Shown here: positions 6,022 through 9,967 of the stretch, piece by piece | Layout: each line of letters starts with the position of its first letter | How positions within the stretch are numbered: the stretch's first letter is position 1 | DNA from: DASTHV01 sp035718045 | GTDB taxonomy: Bacteria > Patescibacteriota > Saccharimonadia > Saccharimonadales > UBA10212 | Direction of reading: 5' to 3' | DNA: 9,967 bases | Assembly: GCA_035718045.1 (NCBI GenBank) | Contig: DASTHV010000045.1 | Coordinates: forward strand, 1 to 9,967 | Notes under the pieces: model-generated | Seen by the model: only the letters and a program-made list of their open reading frames with translations | What the model was told of the DNA's origin: nothing | Database searches by the model: none | Made by a program: the position numbers and the translations under genes

Positions 6022-6612
6022 ATGAGCCACGCAGAAACAGTCCTTTCAAAAATCAATACGGCTGATGAGCTTGTAGCCGCGATTGATAAATCAAGAGCAG
6101 AAAAGCCAAGCGCTGAAGTCATTGCGGACCTAAAGAAACTGGCTCACCAAATGACCGAAGATCGCCCCATTCAGAGAGACGATTATTATGAAGAATCGTC
6201 AAGAAGGGGTCACTTCAAACTTGTCGATGGCAGGGACGCCGAGATTTTAGATGTTGTGGAACCCGTAGAAAAAACATTAATCACTGTCATCGATCATATA
6301 GATAAGGAAGGCGGGATGATTCTCGGCGTGCGCAAAGGCTATTTTTTAAGAGATAATAATATCTACACCTCAATAGACCGATTTACACAGCAAGATAAGA
6401 ACGTTGACTTTCAGGAATTTGATTCTGAATTTGATGAGGACGAAACCAACTATGGCTTAACAATGGAGGAAGCCGAAGAAGCGGAGGAACATTCGGCTAA
6501 AGGAAGTAGATTAAACTCTCTAATGGGGGTGCACGAAACTTCTAACGAAGAAGTTGTAAACCTTATGAGGCTTTTGGTTACCTCAGAAGAAATTATTTCG
6601 CAAAAAGTTTAA
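6022..6612 (+). CDS. Acidic hypothetical protein of unknown family
   Basis: The 196-residue product is soluble, with no signal peptide or membrane segment. The N-terminal part (about 1-48) looks helical. A middle part (about 62-120) with short hydrophobic strands (LITVIDHID, GMILGVRKGYFLR, NNIYTSIDRF) looks like a small folded domain. Residues 129-157 are strongly acidic (EFDSEFDEDE, EEAEEAEE). The C-terminal helix is VVNLMRLLVTSEEII. I do not recognise a family. The gene is AT-richer than its neighbours and favours AGA/AGG for arginine, a pattern shared with the lipase gene at 2317. It has a single-gene arrangement: its own strong promoter before it and a structured terminator-like element 29 bases after it. 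Confidence 0.8.
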   Translation: MSHAETVLSKINTADELVAAIDKSRAEKPSAEVIADLKKLAHQMTEDRPIQRDDYYEESSRRGHFKLVDGRDAEILDVVEPVEKTLITVIDHIDKEGGMILGVRKGYFLRDNNIYTSIDRFTQQDKNVDFQEFDSEFDEDETNYGLTMEEAEEAEEHSAKGSRLNSLMGVHETSNEEVVNLMRLLVTSEEIISQKV

Positions 6613-6640
6613 CATTTTTAATTAGTAGAGCGCTGTACCT

Positions 6641-6729
6641 TTCAAAAAAGAGGGTCAGGCGTAGTGCAACCCGAGCCGCCTGTCCTGCGGACGGGAGGCG
6701 GCCCGGCGTGTAACGCACTCTTTTTTGAA
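6641..6729. terminator. Large nested hairpin, probably a bidirectional terminator
   Basis: A perfect 12-base inverted repeat (TTCAAAAAAGAG at 6641-6652, CTCTTTTTTGAA at 6718-6729) encloses a second stem, GCGT (6659-6662) with ACGC (6713-6716). Inside that is a GC hairpin of seven plus four pairs (6675-6685 with 6689-6702, three-base loop, three-base bulge). T6 follows the structure on the plus strand, and the complementary A6 gives T6 on the minus strand, so it could terminate in both directions. It follows the 6022 gene by 29 bases. A small RNA or a palindromic mobile element are alternatives. Confidence 0.6.
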
Positions 6730-6746
6730 TGCGTACGAGTGACTAC

Positions 6747-6775
6747 TTGCCACTTCTTACCTCTAGCGCTATACT
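6747..6775 (+). promoter_or_regulatory. Promoter of ftsA
   Basis: TTGCCA (6747-6752, five of six consensus bases), a 17-base spacer and TATACT (6770-6775). The start of transcription is predicted near 6782, placing the heptamer inverted repeat in the leader. It lies just after the terminator-like element, so ftsA is probably insulated from upstream transcription. Confidence 0.72.
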
Positions 6776-6815
6776 GCACGCAGATACGTATATAATAAAA
6801 ACATCAAAAATATGC

Positions 6816-6932
6816 AGTTTACAATTTACAATTCACCGTTTTCCATGCGTGATCAGTTTTCTGTTTTCCGTTCCCCATGGTTAACAGTAAACAGTAAACG
6901 CAAGGTAAACGGTAAACGGATAATGGTAAACC
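6816..6932. repeat. Heptamer-based inverted repeat in the ftsA leader
   Basis: The left arm carries AGTTTAC (6816), AATTTAC (6823), AATTCAC (6830) and CGTTTTC (6837). The right arm carries the opposite orientation: AGTAAAC (6886 and 6893), GTAAACG (6905 and 6912) and GTAAACC (6926). Units are seven bases long with a short phase break at 6900-6904. Comparing the outer 29 bases of the two arms, 21 can pair. The middle (6844-6878) also has heptamer-like pyrimidine-rich units (for example TTTCTGT, TTTCCGT). The right arm ends four bases before the ftsA ATG. Confidence 0.65.
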
Positions 6933-6936
6933 GCTC

Positions 6937-8178
6937 ATGAGTGAGCAGCAACTTCAGTATTTCGTAGGGCTGGATATCGGCACCACAGCTGTGCGGTGCG
7001 TAGTTGGCGAATTATCCAGCGATTCGTCGCTGCCCAGCATAATCGGCTTTTCTAAGGCCGATAACAGCGGCATGCGCAAAGGCAATGTAGCCCATATAGA
7101 CGAAGTCGCCGAAGCGGTGGTCAAAGCCGTGCAGGAAGCCGAGCGGATGAGCGGCCGCGAGATTAAGTTCGCCACCGTGAATGTTAACGGTTCGCATGTG
7201 GAAGGCATTAATAGTAAGGGCGTAATCGCTATTAGCAGCGCCGACCGCCAGATATCGGCTGAAGACAGAATGCGGGTAGAAGAAGCCGCTACCATCGTCC
7301 AGTTGCCGGCCAACAAGGAAATTATTCAAGTATTCGCCAAAAATTACCGCCTGGACGGGCAGGAGAACATTAAGGATCCGGTGGGAATGCACGGCGTACG
7401 GCTGGAAGTCGATACCCATATAGTAGTGTCCAGCACACCGGCGCTGAAAAGCCTGGAGCAAGTGCTGGAGCGGGCCGAATTGCGGGCTAGCCATCGCACG
7501 GTAGCGTCTTTGGCGGCCGGCGAAGCCGTGCTGGAGCGCAAACAAAAGGAATCGGGCGTAGCGGTGCTGGATATCGGCGCAGCTACTACCAATATGGTAG
7601 TCATAGAAGACGGCGAAGTTGAACATATCGCCGTGATTCCGATGGGCGGTACCCACATTACTAACGATTTAGCGATTGGACTGAAGACCGATCTGGAGAT
7701 AGCCGAACTTATCAAGCTCAAGCATGCTAGCCTGGCCAAATCCAACACTGGCGAGACCAGTTTTGTGGTAAAGGGCGAAGAATTTCGTTTTGACCGGGAC
7801 ATGATGCGGATGATCGTCGAGGCCAGGGTAGAGGAAATCCTGGATTATTGCGACAAAGAGCTTAAACAGATACACCGCAGCCGCAAGCTGCCCGGTGGAA
7901 TCGTGCTGACCGGCGGCACGGCCAAGCTGCCTGGGCTAGTGGACTTTACTAAGGAAGTGATGGAACTGCCGGCCCGCGTAGGCCATTGGACACATATTAA
8001 AAAGGTGGTTGATGGTTTGGACGAGCAGGAATTTACGTCGGCCGTGGGGCTGATGCTATTGGACATGTACCTGGGACCGGCAGCGGAAATCGCCTATCTA
8101 GATCATACGCCAGGCATGTTTGACTCTGTTAACCAGTCATTGAACACACTTTTAGGTCGTTTCCGCCGCCGCCGCTGA
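6937..8178 (+). CDS. ftsA: Cell division protein FtsA
   Basis: FtsA is an actin-like ATPase that tethers FtsZ filaments to the membrane. The 413-residue product has the phosphate-1 motif GLDIGTT (11-17), phosphate-2 motif LDIGAATTN (211-219) and adenosine motif LTGGTAKLPG (324-333). The SHS2 (1C) domain lies between the first two. The C-terminus FDSVNQSLNTLLGRFRRRR (395-413) is an amphipathic helix with a basic end, the expected membrane-targeting sequence. Length is normal. The ATG follows the heptamer repeat by four bases and has no SD, unlike ftsZ. ftsA and ftsZ are neighbours as in many dcw clusters, but no ftsQ or mur genes lie beside them in this window. Confidence 0.96.
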   Translation: MSEQQLQYFVGLDIGTTAVRCVVGELSSDSSLPSIIGFSKADNSGMRKGNVAHIDEVAEAVVKAVQEAERMSGREIKFATVNVNGSHVEGINSKGVIAISSADRQISAEDRMRVEEAATIVQLPANKEIIQVFAKNYRLDGQENIKDPVGMHGVRLEVDTHIVVSSTPALKSLEQVLERAELRASHRTVASLAAGEAVLERKQKESGVAVLDIGAATTNMVVIEDGEVEHIAVIPMGGTHITNDLAIGLKTDLEIAELIKLKHASLAKSNTGETSFVVKGEEFRFDRDMMRMIVEARVEEILDYCDKELKQIHRSRKLPGGIVLTGGTAKLPGLVDFTKEVMELPARVGHWTHIKKVVDGLDEQEFTSAVGLMLLDMYLGPAAEIAYLDHTPGMFDSVNQSLNTLLGRFRRRR

Positions 8179-8255
8179 AGCTGGGCAGTGCCTAAATCAA
8201 AAATTTATTCATCCACAGGATCGGTTCAAAATCGTCACATCAGCCTGAGTATTAA

Positions 8256-8284
8256 TTGCATTCAAACCGGCTTTTTGTAATAAT
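8256..8284 (+). promoter_or_regulatory. Possible ftsZ promoter within an inverted repeat
   Basis: TTGCAT (8256-8261), a 17-base spacer and AATAAT (8279-8284, five of six consensus bases). The -10 element lies inside the left arm of a perfect 17-base inverted repeat. Transcription would start near 8291, in the loop. The -35 is weak. The alternative is that ftsZ is read only from the ftsA promoter. Confidence 0.4.
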
Positions 8285-8327
8285 CGATGTTAGCGAATGG
8301 AGAGAAGAATGATTATTACAAAAAGCC
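8269..8327. repeat. Perfect 17-base inverted repeat between ftsA and ftsZ
   Basis: GGCTTTTTGTAATAATC (8269-8285) is exactly complementary to 8311-8327, with a 25-base loop. The stem is AT-rich and is not followed by a T-run, so it is a poor intrinsic terminator. It could be a dyad operator, an RNA hairpin or the ends of a small element. The right arm abuts the heptamer hairpin that begins at 8328. Confidence 0.8.
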
Positions 8328-8410
8328 AGCTTAAAGCCCAAAGCTTAAAGTCTAAAGCTAGCTACTGCAGCAATCAGCTTTCAGCTTTTAGCTTTCAGCT
8401 TTTAGCTAGA
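8328..8410. repeat. AGCTNAA heptamer inverted repeat upstream of ftsZ
   Basis: Left arm: AGCTTAA (8328), AGCCCAA (8335), AGCTTAA (8342), AGTCTAA (8349), AGCTAGC (8356). Right arm, opposite orientation: AGCTTTC (8376), AGCTTTT (8383), AGCTTTC (8390), AGCTTTT (8397), AGCTAGA (8404). In a 32-base comparison (8328-8359 with 8376-8407) 25 positions can pair, with a loop of about 16 bases. It resembles the ftsA leader repeat in design but not in sequence, and shares 15 identical bases with the repeat inside priA. Confidence 0.75.
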
Positions 8411-8425
8411 GCGGCTGGAGGCCGC
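8411..8425 (+). promoter_or_regulatory. ftsZ ribosome-binding site presented in a GC hairpin
   Basis: GCGGC (8411-8415) and GCCGC (8421-8425) form a perfect five-pair stem with the loop TGGAG (8416-8420). The SD GGAGG (8417-8421) lies almost entirely in the loop, nine bases before the ATG at 8431. This is the only strong SD in the window. The hairpin could expose or partly mask the SD and so control ftsZ translation. Confidence 0.65.
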
Positions 8426-8430
8426 GCCTG

Positions 8431-9873
8431 ATGCCTAAAGTAGAGCCAGACGTAGAAACCTTTGCCCGTATAAAAGTAGTGGGTGTGGGCGGCGCCGGCG
8501 GTGCGGCTATCAACCGGATGGTGGAAGCCGGTGTAACAGGGGTGGATTTTGTGGCCGTAAATACCGATGCCCAAGCTTTGCACCACAGTAATGCTGGTTC
8601 TAAGGTGCATATTGGCGATAAGACTACGCGGGGCCTTGGCGCTGGTGCCGACCCGGTGTTGGGTCAGCAGGCCGCCGAAGAATCCGCCGGTGAGATCTCC
8701 AAAGCTGTCGGCACGGCCGATATGATCTTTATTACTTTTGGCGGTGGTGGCGGCACTGGTTCTGGCGCCGGGCCGCTGGTAGCTAAAGCCGCCAAAGAAG
8801 CCGGCGCGCTGGTAATCGGCTTTGTAACCAAGCCGTTCGCCTTTGAGGGCGAAAAACGCCGCCGCAATGCCGAAGCCTCTATTGAAAGATTGCGCGGCAA
8901 CGTAGACACATTAATCGTAGTACCCAACGACCGGCTATTGCAGACGATTGACCGTCGCACACCGTTACTGGAGGCGTTTAAGGTGGCCGACGATGTGTTG
9001 CGCCAGGGTGTGCAAGGCATTTCTGACCTGATTACTGTTCACGGCTTAGTCAACTTAGACTTTGCCGACGTTAAAACTGTGATGAGCAATGCCGGCTCGG
9101 CCCTGATGGGTATCGGCCGGGCCAGCGGCGACAACCGGGCCATGGACGCTGCTACCCAAGCCATCAGCTCGCCGTTGCTGGAAGTTTCTATAGATGGCGC
9201 CCGCGGTATCTTGTTCAACGTTATCGGCGGCCTAGACATGAGCATGCACGAAATCAACACCGTGGCCGAGACAATAACTACCGCCGCCGACCCCGAGGCT
9301 AACATTATCTTTGGCGCCACTATCAATCCGGACTTGGAAGGCGAGATTATCGTCACAGTAGTGGCTACCGGTTTTGACGACAGCTACTTTTCTACCCGCG
9401 ACACCAAAGCCGCGGAGCTACTACGCCGCGCCGTCGCTGAAGAAGAAGCGCCGGCCACCGCCGGGGCCAGCCGGATAGATGACGCCACCATGGCCAATAT
9501 CAACCTGGACCTAAAGGACCAGGAAGCTCCGGCCTCTGATTTTCATTCCGAAGAAACCCCCAACATCTGGGCTTTGCCGGACGAAGAAAACATGAGCCAC
9601 GGCGAGTCCCAGGAAAACGAAGACGAGCTGGAGAGGCCGTCGTTCTTGCGCCGCTTAAGAGGTCGCCGCCGCGATCAAGATATAGAGAAATTCGGAGAAG
9701 TGGATGAGCCGGAAGCGGCGAGCGTAGCCCCGCCAGCCGATGACGATGATCTGAAAGACGACGATACCGCTGACGACTCGGCCGATGATTCTGATGATCA
9801 GGACGAGGCCGAAGACCGGAAAAGTGGTAAAAAAGACAAACCAGACAAAACCTCTAAAGACGCTTCGAAGTAA
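8431..9873 (+). CDS. ftsZ: Cell division protein FtsZ with an extended charged tail
   Basis: FtsZ is the tubulin-like GTPase that forms the division ring. The 480-residue product has the N-terminal nucleotide fold KVVGVGGAGGAAINRM (15-30) and the tubulin signature GGGGGTGSG (104-112). It also has PNDRLL (165-170) and the T7 catalytic loop NLDFADVK (208-215). The globular part ends near 318, at VVATGFD. A long disordered linker follows, containing IWALPDEEN (379-387), then ELERPSFLRRLRGRR (399-413), which resembles the conserved peptide bound by FtsA and usually found at the extreme C-terminus. Here 67 more residues follow, first very acidic (436-463) and then lysine-rich (464-480). The start is chosen by the strong SD nine bases upstream. 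Confidence 0.97.
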   Translation: MPKVEPDVETFARIKVVGVGGAGGAAINRMVEAGVTGVDFVAVNTDAQALHHSNAGSKVHIGDKTTRGLGAGADPVLGQQAAEESAGEISKAVGTADMIFITFGGGGGTGSGAGPLVAKAAKEAGALVIGFVTKPFAFEGEKRRRNAEASIERLRGNVDTLIVVPNDRLLQTIDRRTPLLEAFKVADDVLRQGVQGISDLITVHGLVNLDFADVKTVMSNAGSALMGIGRASGDNRAMDAATQAISSPLLEVSIDGARGILFNVIGGLDMSMHEINTVAETITTAADPEANIIFGATINPDLEGEIIVTVVATGFDDSYFSTRDTKAAELLRRAVAEEEAPATAGASRIDDATMANINLDLKDQEAPASDFHSEETPNIWALPDEENMSHGESQENEDELERPSFLRRLRGRRRDQDIEKFGEVDEPEAASVAPPADDDDLKDDDTADDSADDSDDQDEAEDRKSGKKDKPDKTSKDASK

Positions 9874-9891
9874 CTCCTTGGAGTGAAGATC

Positions 9892-9967
9892 TTGTTAAAA
9901 CTACACCAAAAAATCGCTTGCATAAGCACCATACGTGGGGCTATTATTGCTTTTGCGAACGCTACAT
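9892..9967 (+). CDS. Possible start of a gene after ftsZ, cut by window edge
   Basis: From a TTG at 9892 the frame stays open for 25 codons to the window end (MLKLHQKIACISTIRGAIIAFANAT). A GGAG at 9880-9883 lies eight bases upstream, directly after the ftsZ stop, where a coupled gene would be expected. The product would have a basic start and then a moderately hydrophobic stretch. Evidence is thin: TTG is a rare start, the stretch is short, and a promoter-like pair (9918-9947) overlaps it. Confidence 0.3.
   Translation, partial: MLKLHQKIACISTIRGAIIAFANAT
9918..9947 (+). promoter_or_regulatory. Possible promoter at the right edge
   Basis: TTGCAT (9918-9923) and TATTAT (9942-9947) are separated by 18 bases. 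The same TTGCAT hexamer serves as the -35 candidate before rpsU and ftsZ. It would serve a gene beyond the window. It conflicts with the weak coding call at 9892-9967, and only one of the two is likely to be right. Confidence 0.35.

Larger units (their letters stand above)
6613..6936 (+). other. 324-base intergenic region before ftsA
   Basis: No plausible gene is present. From left to right it holds a structured GC-rich palindromic element (6641-6729), a good promoter (6747-6775), and a heptamer-repeat inverted repeat (6816-6932). The last of these forms most of the predicted 5' untranslated leader of ftsA, about 150 bases long. No SD is seen just before the ftsA ATG. Confidence 0.7.

Noticed and set aside
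7012..7656. Long open frame on the minus strand within ftsA (214 codons), and another at 7344-7802
   Set aside because: They are fully antisense to a secure ftsA and their products are rich in His/Tyr/Phe or Ser/Thr without domain pattern, typical of mirror frames of a GC-rich gene.
8209..8217. Second DnaA-box-like site (TCATCCACA) after ftsA
   Set aside because: One mismatch to the box, isolated, and not placed in a promoter; too weak to call alone.
8328..8410. CRISPR array
   Set aside because: Units are seven bases with no unique spacers and are arranged in opposed orientation, so this is a heptamer repeat and not a CRISPR.
8179..8430. Replication origin in the repeat-rich ftsA-ftsZ spacer
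   Set aside because: Only one imperfect DnaA-box-like site, no AT-rich unwinding region with box cluster, and no dnaA or dnaN nearby.
9874..9885. Terminator after ftsZ from the short ACTCC/GGAGT palindrome
   Set aside because: Five-base arms with a two-base centre cannot form a stable stem and no T-run follows.

Overview
The window looks like a streamlined bacterial chromosome, most plausibly from the Candidate Phyla Radiation (Patescibacteria). The reasons are very tight gene packing, few Shine-Dalgarno (SD) sites with A/T-rich leaders, short versions of several housekeeping proteins, and dispersed short repeats between genes. TGA acts as a stop here (for example after ftsA), which argues against the UGA-glycine lineages (Absconditabacteria/Gracilibacteria). 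Saccharibacteria is a reasonable guess but cannot be proven from this window. I see no phage, plasmid, CRISPR, tRNA or rRNA sequence.

Layout. Minus strand, 1-2176: priA (replication-restart helicase), followed by the start of a small membrane protein cut by the window edge. A divergent intergenic region (2177-2316) separates these from genes that all run on the plus strand. These are an AT-rich patatin-like lipase (2317-3282), a small winged-helix regulator whose promoter contains a perfect DnaA-box sequence (3363-3671), and a compact operon rpsU-yqeY-adk-map-hypothetical (3737-5966) with gaps of 0, 1, 3 and 3 bases. Next come an AT-rich acidic orphan gene with its own strong promoter (6022-6612), a structured terminator-like element (6641-6729), and the division genes ftsA (6937-8178) and ftsZ (8431-9873).

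How it fits together. The central operon combines ribosome and protein-maturation functions: bS21, a YqeY-family protein, a nucleoside-monophosphate kinase and methionine aminopeptidase. FtsA and FtsZ form the membrane-anchored Z-ring. PriA reloads the replisome at stalled forks. Several good sigma70-type promoters can be read directly; three share the -10 hexamer TATACT, and one places the transcription start at or next to the rpsU start codon, suggesting a leaderless mRNA.

The least ordinary content lies between genes. Degenerate 7-base repeats sit in front of priA, ftsA and ftsZ, and in the last two cases they are arranged as large inverted repeats. The same AGCTTTC-type heptamer also lies inside priA, exactly where the protein lacks the usual winged-helix domain. 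The ftsZ start has a strong SD held in the loop of a small GC hairpin, and its FtsZ has the normally terminal FtsA-binding peptide placed internally, followed by a long charged tail. No complete new multi-gene system (defence, biosynthetic or mobile) is evident.
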